In this document: one piece after another, positions 54,227 through 63,840 of the stretch | How positions within the stretch are numbered: the first letter of the stretch is position 1 | Layout: each line of letters starts with the position of its first letter | NCBI GenBank assembly: GCA_009993955.1 | Contig: JAACSL010000018.1 | Coordinates: forward strand, 1-64,000 | From: Paraglaciecola sp. | Lineage (GTDB): Bacteria > Pseudomonadota > Gammaproteobacteria > Enterobacterales > Alteromonadaceae | DNA length: 64,000 bases | Direction of reading: 5' to 3' | Notes under the pieces: generated by a model | The model's input: the letters and a program-made list of their open reading frames with translations, nothing else | The model's database searches: none | What the model was told of the DNA's origin: nothing | Position numbers and translations under genes: made by a program

Positions 54227-55570
54227 GTGAGTCAATGGCAGCCCGATAGTTGGCGTGCAAAGCCTATTTTGCAACAACCCGTATACCAAGACGCTGCACA
54301 CCTGCAGCAAGTGGAGCAAAAACTGAAAGGCTATCCGCCCCTCGTATTTGCCGCGGAAACACGGGCGCTGTATCGCCAGCTTGGTGACGTGGCACAGGGC
54401 AAGGGTTTCTTACTGCAAGGTGGCGATTGCGCAGAGTCATTTAGCGAATTTAATGCCCCTAAGATCCGTGACACCCTTAAAGTCATCTTGCAAATGGCCA
54501 TTGTATTGACCTTTGCTGGTCGTTGCCCGGTGACGAAAGTGGCACGGATGGCGGGCCAATATGCAAAACCTCGTTCCGGCGATATGGAAACCATCGATGG
54601 TGTGTCGTTGCCCAGCTATCGTGGCGATATCATTAACAGTTTTGAGTTTACTGAAGCAGCCCGACAACCTGATCCTCAGCGTATGTTAGAGGCTTACCAT
54701 CAGGCCGCTGCCACGTTAAATTTATTGCGTGCTTTTGCCCAAGGTGGTTTAGCGGATTTACACGAAGTAAATCGTTGGAATATGGCGTTTGTGGAAAACA
54801 ATCCACTGAAAAGTCGTTATCAAGATATCGCCAAGCGCATTCAAGAGTCCTTGGAATTCATGAGTGTGATGGGAATTAATTCAACCAATACGCCCACACT
54901 ACATGAAACAACCTTGTTCACGTCTCACGAAGCTTTGTTGCTCAATTACGAACAGGCACTGACCCGAGTTGATACCTTAACCGGCAATTGGTACAACTGC
55001 TCTGCTCACATGTTGTGGATAGGTGAACGCACTCGCCAACTCGATCATGCTCATATAGAGTTTTTCCGCGGTATTCACAATCCTATTGGTGTGAAAGTGG
55101 GGCCGAGTATGCAGGAAGATGAGCTAATTCGACTCATTGATGCCCTCAATCCACAAAACTCCCCGGGCCGTTTGACTTTGATTACGCGCATGGGGGCTGA
55201 TGTGCTTGAAAGCAATCTGCCACGCCTGTTGCGTAAAGTGAAGCAAGAAGGGCGCAGTGTTGTGTGGAGTTCAGACCCCATGCATGGCAATACAATTAAG
55301 GCAACAAGCGGTTATAAAACGCGGAATTTCGATGCAATCTTGCGAGAAATCCAGCAGTTTTTTGCGGCCCATGATGCAGAAGGTACCCATGCGGGTGGTA
55401 TTCACTTAGAAATGACCGGACAGCATGTCACAGAATGCACGGGTGGCGCCTATCAAATCAGTGATGAAGATTTAGCACAAGCCTATAAAACGCAATGTGA
55501 TCCGCGCCTTAACGCTGACCAAGTATTGGAAATGGCCTTCTTAGTTGCTGATCATCTGCGTGTAGCTTAA
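54227..55570 (+). CDS. Class II 3-deoxy-7-phosphoheptulonate synthase
   Basis: First enzyme of aromatic amino acid synthesis, condensing phosphoenolpyruvate with erythrose 4-phosphate. 447 residues of the plant-like (type II) family, not the E. coli AroFGH type. [18 protein letters not shown] near residue 66, [14 protein letters not shown] near residue 105 and [13 protein letters not shown] near residue 265 are hallmarks, along with the metal-binding motif [15 protein letters not shown] near residue 388. GTG start 54227 with AAGGA 7 bases upstream. Its feedback control cannot be read from the sequence. Confidence 0.94.
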   Translation: MSQWQPDSWRAKPILQQPVYQDAAHLQQVEQKLKGYPPLVFAAETRALYRQLGDVAQGKGFLLQGGDCAESFSEFNAPKIRDTLKVILQMAIVLTFAGRCPVTKVARMAGQYAKPRSGDMETIDGVSLPSYRGDIINSFEFTEAARQPDPQRMLEAYHQAAATLNLLRAFAQGGLADLHEVNRWNMAFVENNPLKSRYQDIAKRIQESLEFMSVMGINSTNTPTLHETTLFTSHEALLLNYEQALTRVDTLTGNWYNCSAHMLWIGERTRQLDHAHIEFFRGIHNPIGVKVGPSMQEDELIRLIDALNPQNSPGRLTLITRMGADVLESNLPRLLRKVKQEGRSVVWSSDPMHGNTIKATSGYKTRNFDAILREIQQFFAAHDAEGTHAGGIHLEMTGQHVTECTGGAYQISDEDLAQAYKTQCDPRLNADQVLEMAFLVADHLRVA

Positions 55571-55589
55571 ACCTTACACTTTCTCAAAA

Positions 55590-55613
55590 AAGGCAATCCG
55601 CGTGGATTGCCTT
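55590..55613. terminator. Hairpin after the DAHP synthase gene
   Basis: AAGGCAATCC with GGATTGCCTT, 4-base loop GCGT, 20 bases past the stop codon. A run of six A's precedes it and no T-run follows on the plus strand, so it could act as a weak terminator or as a minus-direction one. Confidence 0.45.
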
Positions 55614-55621
55614 CACACATA

Positions 55622-55668
55622 TTGCAATAGCCTTTAGTTTAATGATATAAATGCGAATAGTTTTAATT
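55622..55668 (+). promoter_or_regulatory. feoAB promoter with candidate Fur box
   Basis: TTGCAA (55622-55627) and TATAAA (55646-55651) are 18 bases apart and fit a sigma-70 promoter. A 19-base window overlapping the -10 and start site, AATGCGAATAGTTTTAATT (55650-55668), matches 14 of 19 bases of an AATGAGAATTATTATCATT-type Fur site. ATG of feoA is 22 bases on. Fur control of ferrous-iron uptake is expected from the pathway but binding is inferred. Confidence 0.5.
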
Positions 55669-55690
55669 TGTAAACTAGTTGAGGTAGTCA

Positions 55691-55921
55691 ATGACACTTT
55701 GGGAAGTTCGCAACAAGCAGTCTGCACATATCGAAAGTGTAGATCCCACCTTGCTGCCCGCCGTTTTTCAACGTTTAAATGAAATGGGTTTCGCCGCTGG
55801 GCAACTGATCCGGTGTTTACGCCGTAGCCCCATGAAAGGTCCATTGGTTTTGCAATTAGGTGATACGGTGTATAGCTTGGAACAAAGCATCGCCAGTCGC
55901 ATTAACGTGCATCCCGCTTGA
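55691..55921 (+). CDS. feoA: FeoA, SH3-like ferrous iron transport accessory protein
   Basis: A 76-residue FeoA-family protein. LNEMGFAAGQLIRCLRRSPMKGPLVLQLG is the SH3-like core. GAGGT 6 bases before ATG 55691 is a good ribosome-binding site. It precedes feoB by 73 bases, the usual pairing, and is presumed to assist FeoB. No feoC follows. Confidence 0.9.
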   Translation: MTLWEVRNKQSAHIESVDPTLLPAVFQRLNEMGFAAGQLIRCLRRSPMKGPLVLQLGDTVYSLEQSIASRINVHPA

Positions 55922-55994
55922 TATAAAAATGAAATCTTCGTTAGATGGCGGGCCACTTCCGCCATCTTTTTCTGCTGCGGTATTAGGATAATTA

Positions 55995-57809
55995 ATGAAA
56001 AACATTATCTTGGTTGGCAAGCCCAATTCAGGGAAAAGTCTACTATTCAACCAACTGACCGGTTTGCGCCAGAAGGTCGCTAATTTCCCGGGCGTCACTG
56101 TCGAACTTAAACGCGGCAAATTTGAACAATTTGAGTTAATTGATTTTCCTGGTACCTATTCTTTAAACAGCCTTTCTCGTGATGAAGAGCTGGCCGTGCA
56201 AAAGTTGCATGAAGCCATGCACAGTGACGATACATCCCTTATTGTCTGTAATCTTGATGCCACTCGCCTGGAACGTAGTTTAGTGTTTGGCCTGCAAGTG
56301 AGGGATTTAGCCAGAGCGCACAATAAAGGGTTAATCTTTGCACTCAACATGATTGACGAAGTGCAGCGTTTTGGTCACAACATCGATACAGAAGAACTTT
56401 CTCGTGATTTGGGTTGTGCGGTGTATGCATTGTCAGCCAAAACTTTAATTGGCTTACACGAGTTTAAATTAGCCTTAATTAAAGCCGGTCAGTCACCCGA
56501 GGATTATATTCCACTGGCGAACGAACAAAGCGATTCCCCTGTATTGGAAATAAGTCGGGGGCTGTCTAAACGCTACGGTATTCAAGCCGATGTGGTGCTT
56601 AAGCGGCAAAACAGCATTGACGATTTTCTGTTAAATAATATTTGGGGCGGTATTATCTTTTTGTCCCTGATGTTTTTATTATTTCAAAGTATTTTTAGCT
56701 GGGCCACGCCGTTAATGGATGCGGTTGAAGCGGTGATCGGCGAGGGGGCGGCCATTGCCACAGGTTTGTTGCCGGCAGGTGTGGTGAATGATTTTGTTGC
56801 CGATGCCTTGTTTGGTGGCGTGGGTTCTTTCTTGGTTTTTGTACCACAAATTATGGTATTGACCTTAATTATTGGTTTATTGGAAGACAGTGGCTACTTG
56901 GCCAGAGCGGCGTTAATTTGTCATAAACCACTGAGTTATTTTGGTTTATCAGGACGTAGTTTTATCCCTTATCTGTCAGGACATGCCTGTGCGATTCCCG
57001 CCATCATGGCAGCCCGCACCATCGAGTCGCCGCGCAAACGTTTGATCACCATGATGACCATTCCCTTAATGTCATGCTCTGCGAGGCTCCCCGTTTATGC
57101 CTTGTTAATCGCCGTTTTGGTGCCAGATATTCGTTATGCAGGTGGTTTATTAAACCTGCAGGGCATCACATTTTTCGGTTTATATTTATTTGGCATCGTC
57201 ACGGCACTGACCGTTAGCATTGTATTAAACAAATTAACCTCACTAAATAAAGATATGCCGGAAATGCCCTTTATTCTTGAGCTACCAACCTATCGTTTAC
57301 CCCATTGGAAACCCCTGATCCATCGTGTATTAACCAGTGCCAAGCAGTTCATTAAACGTGCTGCACCCATCATATTTATGGTGTCAGTGGTGATTTGGTT
57401 TTTAGGATATTTTCCACAAAATGGAGAACTGCAGTCTTCTTATTTGGCTATGTTAGGCCATTGGATCGAGCCTATTTTTCAGCCCCTAGGCTTAGATTGG
57501 CGTTATGGCGTAGCGATTTTAGTTTCTTTCTTAGCGCGAGAAGTATTTGTTGGCGCACTAGGTACTTTGTTTGGGATTGAAGGGGCCGATGAGAACATTG
57601 CTGGTTTAGCAGAAAATATACAAGCTGATGGTTTGGCTTTGGGGGCGGGCATAGGCTTAATGTTGTTCTACGTGGTGGCTTTGCAATGTGTTGCGACTGT
57701 TGCAACCATCAAGGGTGAAACCGGCAGTCGTCGCATTGCTTGGGGGCTGTTTGTTGGCTACGGACTGCTGGCTTACTGTCTTGCCTTCGCTGCTGCTCAG
57801 TTATTTTAG
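55995..57809 (+). CDS. feoB: Ferrous iron transporter FeoB
   Basis: Fe2+ importer with an N-terminal G domain and a membrane domain. 604 residues, shorter than E. coli FeoB (773). G motifs: GKPNSGKS (residues 7-14), GVTVE, DFPGTYSL near residue 50 and ALNMIDEV near residue 118. The membrane region (about 215-600) contains FLVFVPQIMVLTLIIGLLEDSGYL and the conserved LSGHACAIPAIMAARTI. The shortening is in the linker and C-terminus, and both gate regions are present. Second gene of feoAB. Confidence 0.95.
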   Translation: MKNIILVGKPNSGKSLLFNQLTGLRQKVANFPGVTVELKRGKFEQFELIDFPGTYSLNSLSRDEELAVQKLHEAMHSDDTSLIVCNLDATRLERSLVFGLQVRDLARAHNKGLIFALNMIDEVQRFGHNIDTEELSRDLGCAVYALSAKTLIGLHEFKLALIKAGQSPEDYIPLANEQSDSPVLEISRGLSKRYGIQADVVLKRQNSIDDFLLNNIWGGIIFLSLMFLLFQSIFSWATPLMDAVEAVIGEGAAIATGLLPAGVVNDFVADALFGGVGSFLVFVPQIMVLTLIIGLLEDSGYLARAALICHKPLSYFGLSGRSFIPYLSGHACAIPAIMAARTIESPRKRLITMMTIPLMSCSARLPVYALLIAVLVPDIRYAGGLLNLQGITFFGLYLFGIVTALTVSIVLNKLTSLNKDMPEMPFILELPTYRLPHWKPLIHRVLTSAKQFIKRAAPIIFMVSVVIWFLGYFPQNGELQSSYLAMLGHWIEPIFQPLGLDWRYGVAILVSFLAREVFVGALGTLFGIEGADENIAGLAENIQADGLALGAGIGLMLFYVVALQCVATVATIKGETGSRRIAWGLFVGYGLLAYCLAFAAAQLF

Positions 57810-57834
57810 CGGCAGTAAGTTCTGCTAGAAAACC

Positions 57835-58305
57835 TTATTGCAGTAATGTTTCATCTATATTGATGAAGCTGTCACAGCTATTCACCAATGCCACAGCGCT
57901 TAGTTGTGGCACACCATAGACCACTGTATGGCAGGCATACTTTTGTTTAATTGCAGCCAGTAATAAGGCAAAGTCGCCATCGCCAGAGAGTAAAACAAGA
58001 CAATCTACCTGCGACGCTGCGTCAAGGGCATCAATAGTGATACCCACGTCCCAATCCCCCTTAGCTGAACCATCACTGCGCTGAATAAAAGGTTTTAAGC
58101 GCAAGTCAAAACCTATGTGTTTCAAGGCACTTTGAAACTTCTCTTGTTGTTTATCGCCTCGATCAATCGCGTAGGCTTTCGCAATCACAATGTCACCTTG
58201 TTGACTCAGAGCGTGCCACAACGCACGGTAATTGAACTGTTTGCCAAATGCATCGCGAGTGGTGTAATAAATGTTCTGAATGTCTACTAGAACCGCTATT
58301 TTCAT
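57835..58305 (-). CDS. NYN domain (LabA/DUF88) protein
   Basis: A 156-residue predicted PIN-like ribonuclease of the NYN family. Three acidic clusters are visible: VLVDIQNIYY at residues 4-13, KGDWDVGITIDALD near residue 85, and LLSGDGDFALLL near 105. These form the metal site of the fold. No partner domain is present. Related LabA-like proteins have been linked to RNA processing and clock output, but the substrate here is unknown. Monocistronic, convergent with feoB. Confidence 0.88.
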   Translation of the reverse strand: MKIAVLVDIQNIYYTTRDAFGKQFNYRALWHALSQQGDIVIAKAYAIDRGDKQQEKFQSALKHIGFDLRLKPFIQRSDGSAKGDWDVGITIDALDAASQVDCLVLLSGDGDFALLLAAIKQKYACHTVVYGVPQLSAVALVNSCDSFINIDETLLQ

Positions 58306-58662
58306 GTTGCTGCCTCAATTTCCTGTGCCAGGATGATAGCAGACTACTCGAAAATTAGTGCTTGCTTCGTAACAGGAGGCTCTTTATACTCGACCTCGGC
58401 TTACAGACCGTCTCACCTTGTAAGCCTTCAATGTCGTGTCTTTCTTTGATCCAGTCAGCCAACATTAAAAAAATAACCAAGCTGAATTATCGTAGGGCGA
58501 AATCAATAAGCGGGTAGTGGGTAATGTTCCCAAAGACGCTTAACTAGTAAAAATCTGTATCGTAGAGAAATTCTCGTCAATACACATCTCGTCAATATCA
58601 ATACTGAAGCTTATTTTATCGTGTAATTGCTCGTTGAAGCAGTCTTAAAATAGAGTTTTATT
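58306..58662. other. 357-base gap upstream of the small gene at 58663
   Basis: No gene of usual length is seen. A 13-bp-spaced pair of inverted/palindromic and direct repeats lies near the end: GAGAAATTCTC at 58565-58575 and two exact TCTCGTCAATA copies at 58572-58582 and 58587-58597, 15 bases apart. They sit 66-98 bases before the start of the small gene and may be its promoter or operator region. Confidence 0.4.
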
Positions 58663-58836
58663 ATGTCTTTCCAAACTTATCATGGCACGCAGATCCAAGT
58701 GGCGTATCCAGTTCATACTATTTCTGTGAACAAACTCCGCGTGGCCTTTGCTGACCAATGTGGACAAAAAATCGGTGTATTTAACAACGCGCAAGAAGCG
58801 AGAGCGTTTGTATCGTGGTTGCTTACTGTGCACTAA
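58663..58836 (+). CDS. Small protein (57 aa), unknown
   Basis: A 57-codon frame starting MSFQTYHGTQIQVAYPVHT. It is soluble with no signal or membrane segment. The middle (VNKLRVAFADQCGQKIGVF) and the end (QEARAFVSWLLTVH) suggest a small alpha/beta fold. It has its own strong terminator 15 bases later, which supports a real gene. I recognise no family. A weak upstream purine stretch (TAGAG) is the only ribosome-binding signal. Confidence 0.65.
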   Translation: MSFQTYHGTQIQVAYPVHTISVNKLRVAFADQCGQKIGVFNNAQEARAFVSWLLTVH

Positions 58837-58850
58837 AAATAAACCCCCAA

Positions 58851-58877
58851 AAAAACCGGATTTATCCGGTTTTTTTT
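58851..58877. terminator. Strong bidirectional terminator
   Basis: AAAAACCGGA (58851-58860), loop TTTA, TCCGGTTTTT (58865-58874), followed by TTT. A-run and T-run on both sides. It ends the small gene at 58663-58836 and can also end ybiT, whose stop codon is 41 bases away on the other strand. Confidence 0.85.
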
Positions 58878-58917
58878 GACCTGAAATTCAGCATTATTTT
58901 GCCGTTTAGCATCGGGT

Positions 58918-60504
58918 TTAACTTTGTTGACTGGCCAAATAGCTTTCGTAATCCCCTTTAAAATCAATAACTTTAGCTGGAGTGATTTCAATTATGCGTG
59001 TGGCTAATGACGAAACAAACTCTCGGTCATGACTCACAAAAATAAGTGTACCGGGGTAGTTTTCGAGGGCCAGGTTGAGGGCTTCAATTGATTCCATGTC
59101 TAAGTGGTTGGTGGGTTCATCCATCACTAAAATATTTGGCCGTTGTAACATCAATTTGCCAAACAACATACGTCCTTGTTCACCACCGGATATCACTTTT
59201 ACAGATTTGTTGATCTCACTTTGCGAGAATAACAAACGGCCTAAGGTGCCTCGAATCACCTGCTCATCATCACCTTCCTGGGCCCATTGATACATCCACT
59301 CAACTAAACTCATGTCGGTGACAAAATCGCTGGCATGATCTTGCGCATAATAGCCAATGTTGACATTTTCTGACCACTTCACTTCGCCAGCATTGGCAGG
59401 TGTGATATTGAGTAAACAGTTGAGCAGGGTGGTTTTACCCACGCCGTTAGCACCAATCACCGCAATGCGTTCACCCACTTCAACCATCATGTTTAAGTTT
59501 TTGAACAATACCTCGTCATATTGTTTGCTTAGACCATTAACTTCCAGTGCCAAGCGGTGCAGTTTTTTGGATTCTTCAAAACGAATAAAGGGGTTTTGAC
59601 GACTTGAGGGTTTGACTTCATCTAATTTGATTTTGTCAATTTGGCGAGCTCGGGACGTCGCTTGTTTAGACTTCGAAGCATTGGCAGAGAAACGGCTTAC
59701 AAAGGTACGTAACTCAGCGATTTGCGCTTTTTTCTTGGCGTTGTCGGCGACTAAGCGCTCTCTTGCTTGGGTAGAAGCCAACATATACTCGTCATAATTA
59801 CCCGGGAATAAACGGATTTCACCATAATCTAAGTCAGCCATATGGGTACACACAGAGTTTAAAAAATGGCGATCGTGGGAAATGATGATCATGGTGCAGT
59901 TGCGATCATTGAGCACAGTCTCTAACCAGCGAATAGTGTTGATATCGAGGTTGTTGGTAGGTTCGTCCAATAACATAATGTCAGGATCAGAGAACAGCAC
60001 TTGCGCTAATAACACCCGCAGTTTCCAGCCCGGCGCTATTTCACTCATTAAACCAAAATGCTGCTCCACAGGAATACCCACGGCAATCAGCAATTCGCCA
60101 GCTCTAGCTTCCGCGGTATAGCCATCCATTTCCGCAAACTCTGATTCTAACTCAGCGACGCGAATACCATCTTCTTCGGACATGTCAGGGTTGGCGTAGA
60201 TGCTGTCCCGCTCCGTCTTAACTGTCCATAATTCGTTGTGACCCATCACCACTGTGTCGATGACCGTGCAATGTTCATAAGCAAACTGGTCTTGTTTTAG
60301 TTTACCAATCCGTTCGCCACTGTCGATGGAAACATTGCCGGCAGAAGGTTCAAGATCACCACCCAGTATTTTCATGAAAGTGGATTTGCCACAGCCATTT
60401 GCACCAATCAAGCCGTAACGATTGTTATTGCCAAATTTAACGGAAACATTTTCAAATAAGGGCTTTTCGCCAAATTGCATGGTGATATTTGCGGATGTTA
60501 ACAA
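58918..60504 (-). CDS. ybiT: ABC-F family ATPase YbiT
   Basis: Ribosome-associated ABC-F ATPase. 528 residues, E. coli YbiT 530. Two ABC domains: Walker [13 protein letters not shown] near residue 36 and [12 protein letters not shown] near residue 355, signatures [13 protein letters not shown] (first) and [14 protein letters not shown] (second). The linker [20 protein letters not shown] is identical in style to YbiT. I start at TTG 60504 with GGGAAG about 7 bases upstream; the longer reading to 60570 adds 22 residues of hydrophobic unrelated sequence. Likely resolves stalled elongation; its exact role is not settled. Confidence 0.93.
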   Translation of the reverse strand: MLTSANITMQFGEKPLFENVSVKFGNNNRYGLIGANGCGKSTFMKILGGDLEPSAGNVSIDSGERIGKLKQDQFAYEHCTVIDTVVMGHNELWTVKTERDSIYANPDMSEEDGIRVAELESEFAEMDGYTAEARAGELLIAVGIPVEQHFGLMSEIAPGWKLRVLLAQVLFSDPDIMLLDEPTNNLDINTIRWLETVLNDRNCTMIIISHDRHFLNSVCTHMADLDYGEIRLFPGNYDEYMLASTQARERLVADNAKKKAQIAELRTFVSRFSANASKSKQATSRARQIDKIKLDEVKPSSRQNPFIRFEESKKLHRLALEVNGLSKQYDEVLFKNLNMMVEVGERIAVIGANGVGKTTLLNCLLNITPANAGEVKWSENVNIGYYAQDHASDFVTDMSLVEWMYQWAQEGDDEQVIRGTLGRLLFSQSEINKSVKVISGGEQGRMLFGKLMLQRPNILVMDEPTNHLDMESIEALNLALENYPGTLIFVSHDREFVSSLATRIIEITPAKVIDFKGDYESYLASQQS

Positions 60505-60685
60505 GGTAATCTTCCCAAGAGGTAGCAGTAAAAGAACAATAAATACGCGCCAGCGCCACGTCAGACACAAGACCTAACCGTTTTGCTTGCTGATTTTTCT
60601 TTTACTTACACAGCTGACTAAAAAATGGCGCGCAGTATGCCACAAGTTGGCGAGGATTTCTTCGTCAGCTTAGGTTTTTTAGGGA

Positions 60686-61573
60686 TTAATTTAAGCAGGT
60701 ATCGATTTGACGGGCTGGAAAAATACTATCCAAGGTGGCATTTAACATACGCCATTGCTGTGCCATCGCGTCAGCTTGCTGCTGAGTTAACACCGCGCCC
60801 TGGGCGGCTATTCGCTCATCTTCAATTTTTGTGTAATGAAAAAGCGTTAAGGCAAGAGCTGGTTGACTGTTTAATCCGCCTGTTTGATTAAACTCGGCGT
60901 ACAGATTATCAATATTCTTTTGTGAGTCATCAACAAACACCACATTGGCAAAATGACGATTTGTTTTTTGCAAAATATATCGCAGCATTTGCCCTTTATT
61001 CATACCAGAAGTCATCATAATACCGCCCATGTAGCTCATCTCACGCTGCAGTTTTTCACGATAAACCGGAGCAGGGGTGTTGGCGGGAGCCAAAGCGGTA
61101 ATACTCATATCAATGCCAGCTCGTTTTAATTCACGTTCAGTGGCAAAACGGCTACCCGGTGAACGTGACGTTAAGGCAAAAACTGTGATGCCTTGTTTTT
61201 GCCATGACTCAATAAGCTGGGGTAAGTGGGGTTCAGTTAAGCGCATCGGTGCCAGTTCATACAACAGATTAATGCTATCTTCATACAAACAACTCACCAT
61301 TTGCTCTGCTGTTGGTTTAATGGCTAGGTCTTGATGCTGCCACTGATACCAAATATCACTACCAAGATCACTGGCGCTGGTCAGTATGGTGTTATCGATG
61401 TCGAGTACAATAAGTAACTGTTTTGCTGAATCCTGACTCAGAATATTCTGTACTTCAGCTTCGACTTGGCTGTAAGCCTTGGTCTCTTTCACTACGACCT
61501 TGGGGTTGCTCGCTTGGGCAACACAAGCGCTGAGTAACAAGGCTACAATGCTAATAAAAAAAGTCTTATTCAT
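60686..61573 (-). CDS. DUF2608 HAD-like lipoprotein
   Basis: A 295-residue HAD-superfamily protein of the DUF2608 family. Lipobox LSAC with the cysteine at residue 17 gives a lipoprotein anchor. HAD motif I is LDIDNTILTSASDLG (about residues 57-71), motif II the threonine/serine in FALTSRSPGSRFATEREL, and motif IV VFVDDSQKNIDNLY near residue 215, all intact. A phosphatase or related hydrolase in the periplasm is inferred. It precedes ybiT (180 bases apart) on the minus strand and follows bamE. Confidence 0.85.
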   Translation of the reverse strand: MNKTFFISIVALLLSACVAQASNPKVVVKETKAYSQVEAEVQNILSQDSAKQLLIVLDIDNTILTSASDLGSDIWYQWQHQDLAIKPTAEQMVSCLYEDSINLLYELAPMRLTEPHLPQLIESWQKQGITVFALTSRSPGSRFATERELKRAGIDMSITALAPANTPAPVYREKLQREMSYMGGIMMTSGMNKGQMLRYILQKTNRHFANVVFVDDSQKNIDNLYAEFNQTGGLNSQPALALTLFHYTKIEDERIAAQGAVLTQQQADAMAQQWRMLNATLDSIFPARQIDTCLN

Positions 61574-61596
61574 GAACAGTTTTCACAACAATGCTG

Positions 61597-61953
61597 TTAT
61601 TGGTCAAGGGGGATGGCAAAGTCTTCGGATAATTCAAAATCGCCCACTACTTCACTGACTTTATCGTCAACAAACACGATTTTCAGTTCTTTGCGAAAAT
61701 CGTCGCCACGTTTTTTCATACCACGTTTCATTTGATACAAGTAGTACCATGTATCGTGGTCGAAGGAATCTTCAACAACGGGTTTACCCAATACATACAC
61801 AACTTGTTCTTTAGTCATCGCAATACGCAATTTTTTGACGTCTTTCTCATCTAAAAAATTGCCTTGGGGAACATCAATACGGAAAATCCAATCAGCACAG
61901 GCCGACAGCATCAGTGTGGCACTGAGCACCACGATTAAATTTCTAAACTTCAT
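61597..61953 (-). CDS. bamE: Outer-membrane assembly factor BamE
   Basis: Lipoprotein of the BAM complex. 118 residues, E. coli BamE 113. Lipobox LSAC with cysteine 19, then the SmpA/OmlA core VDVPQGNFLDEKDVKKLRIAMTKEQVVYVLGKP with GKP(V) turn and SFDHDTWYYLYQMKRG. Located right after recN on the same strand (102 bases), the order recN-bamE being usual in gammaproteobacteria. Confidence 0.95.
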   Translation of the reverse strand: MKFRNLIVVLSATLMLSACADWIFRIDVPQGNFLDEKDVKKLRIAMTKEQVVYVLGKPVVEDSFDHDTWYYLYQMKRGMKKRGDDFRKELKIVFVDDKVSEVVGDFELSEDFAIPLDQ

Positions 61954-62054
61954 TATAATTTAGTATCTCAGACGATGAAAAATAAGGTCAACCTATAATT
62001 AAAATAGGCGACGCATCCTACCCCAGCCGAGTTACCGCAATCAATGCTTTATTA

Positions 62055-63728
62055 CTAGGAATTACTGATTTGCAACAATTCTCTGGCGTTAGCAATGGCA
62101 GACTCAGTTAAGGTGTCACCTGCTAGTAGACGCGCTAATTCATCAATTCGTTCATTTTCTACCAAACAAATCATATGAGTTTCAGTCGTCGATTTGTCAC
62201 TGAATTTGGTCACAAACATTTGATTGTGTGCTCTGGCCGCAACTTGCGGTAAGTGCGTCACACAAATTACTTGGGTTGATTCTCCCAGTTTCCGTAATAA
62301 TTGACCCACGATAGAGGCGGTTGCACCACTTATCCCACTATCGACCTCATCAAATATCATGGTAGCAACCTGCTGCTTACTGCTACCAATGACTTGAATA
62401 GCCAAACCAATTCTTGATAACTCACCACCAGACACCACTTTTTCCAGATCATCCAATGCTTGTCCGGCATTGGTTGAAACCTTAAATTGAATCTGATCTA
62501 AACCCAAACGCTGCGGTGTGGCTGAAGCCACATGCATAACGTCTATGGCAAATTGCGCATCAAGCATATTCATCTTACGAATATGATGCTGAACTTGGGC
62601 GGCCAATTCTTTGGCTACTTTTTGCCGTGATTCACTGAGTTTCTTGGCGGCTAAATAATAACGTTGTTCACTGCTTGCTATCTGTTCTTTTAAATCAGCC
62701 AGTAGATCATCATCCTGCACTAAGCTTTGATATTCGGCTGATAAAGTTTGATGGTGTTGGTACAGATTTTCTGGGGTAACTTGATGTTTTCTGGCAAAGT
62801 CTAAGGCTTTTGAAAAACGCGCTTCCACAGCTTGCATGCGCATGGGATCTATTTCTAGATGGTCTGTGTAAGTGCGCAATTCTTTAGCGGCTTCCTCTAT
62901 TTGAATAGCGGCATCATTTAGCATCGTCACAATAGGGCTTAAGGCTGCATCATGCTCCTGCAATTCAATTAAACGTTCCAGACTGTTTTGCACGGCGCTC
63001 AATGCGTTAAATTCATCAGCTTCATATAACTGATGAAAACTAAGCTGAGTTTGTTCTAACAAGGTTTGACTGTGGCTGAGTTTTTTATGGTCAGTTTCCA
63101 GTTCAGAAAATTCATTGTCTTGTAACGCAAATTCATCCAGTTCTTGAATTTGATAAGCCAATAACTGAGCCCTGTCGGCTCGTTGTTGTTGGCCCTCTAA
63201 CAACCCCTGATAGTGTTTTTGTTGCTCTTTTAAACTTTGATAAGCCTCAGATACGGCACTTAACAGTGTTTTATGATCGGCGACGTCATCTAACAAACTG
63301 CGTTGATTGTCACTTTTTAATATCTGTTGATGAGCATGTTGACCATGGATGCTTAATAAATACGCACCTAAACTTTTCACTTGTTGCAATGACACAGGTA
63401 CGCCATTGATAAAGGCTTTTGAACGGCCTTCTGCGGAAATAACCCGACGAATCAAACACTCATTTTCATCAAGTAACTCATGGGTTTTTAGCCATGTCTT
63501 GGCCAATGGAAGCCCTGTGAGATCAAAACAGGCACTGACTTCTGCTTTATCTGCACCCGTTCGCACCATGCTAATGTCTGCTCGATCACCTAGACATAAA
63601 CCTAGGGCATCCACTGATATAGACTTACCAGCGCCTGTTTCACCAGTAATAGCCGTCATACCTTTTGAGAAATCAACATCCAAGGATTTGACCACTGCAA
63701 AGTTACGAATAGAAAGATGCATTAACAT
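62055..63728 (-). CDS. recN: DNA repair protein RecN
   Basis: SMC-like ATPase for double-strand break repair. 557 residues, standard. Walker A ITGETGAGKSISVDAL is at residues 27-42, the coiled-coil region spans about 150-350, and the signature VVSGGELSRIGLAIQVI and Walker B MIFDEVDSGISG are near residues 430 and 455. Upstream, 63740-63776, is a LexA-like palindrome, in keeping with SOS control of recN. nadK lies upstream (stop at 63841), as in E. coli. Confidence 0.97.
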   Translation of the reverse strand: MLMHLSIRNFAVVKSLDVDFSKGMTAITGETGAGKSISVDALGLCLGDRADISMVRTGADKAEVSACFDLTGLPLAKTWLKTHELLDENECLIRRVISAEGRSKAFINGVPVSLQQVKSLGAYLLSIHGQHAHQQILKSDNQRSLLDDVADHKTLLSAVSEAYQSLKEQQKHYQGLLEGQQQRADRAQLLAYQIQELDEFALQDNEFSELETDHKKLSHSQTLLEQTQLSFHQLYEADEFNALSAVQNSLERLIELQEHDAALSPIVTMLNDAAIQIEEAAKELRTYTDHLEIDPMRMQAVEARFSKALDFARKHQVTPENLYQHHQTLSAEYQSLVQDDDLLADLKEQIASSEQRYYLAAKKLSESRQKVAKELAAQVQHHIRKMNMLDAQFAIDVMHVASATPQRLGLDQIQFKVSTNAGQALDDLEKVVSGGELSRIGLAIQVIGSSKQQVATMIFDEVDSGISGATASIVGQLLRKLGESTQVICVTHLPQVAARAHNQMFVTKFSDKSTTETHMICLVENERIDELARLLAGDTLTESAIANARELLQISNS

Positions 63729-63739
63729 AATATGAGATA

Positions 63740-63776
63740 CATGGTTAAATATACAGTAACTGTAAATATAACCATG
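63740..63776. promoter_or_regulatory. LexA-like palindrome upstream of recN
   Basis: CATGGTTAAATATACAG, TAA, CTGTAAATATAACCATG: a 37-base inverted repeat with two mismatches, 12-48 bases before the recN start. Each arm reads CTG-N10-CAT, one base short of the LexA rule CTG-N10-CAG, and TACTGTATAT is the perfect left half of the SOS box. LexA binding is inferred from this and from recN being a known SOS gene. Confidence 0.5.
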
Positions 63777-63840
63777 TGTTTGCTGGCTGTCTAGTGGAGC
63801 AATAAAATATTTCTATTCACAACTGGCACAAAAAACAGGA

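Noticed and set aside
60625-60891. Plus-strand 88-codon frame between ybiT and the DUF2608 gene
   Set aside because: Most of it lies antisense to the end of the DUF2608 gene, which has strong HAD motifs in the other frame. No conserved feature is seen in it.
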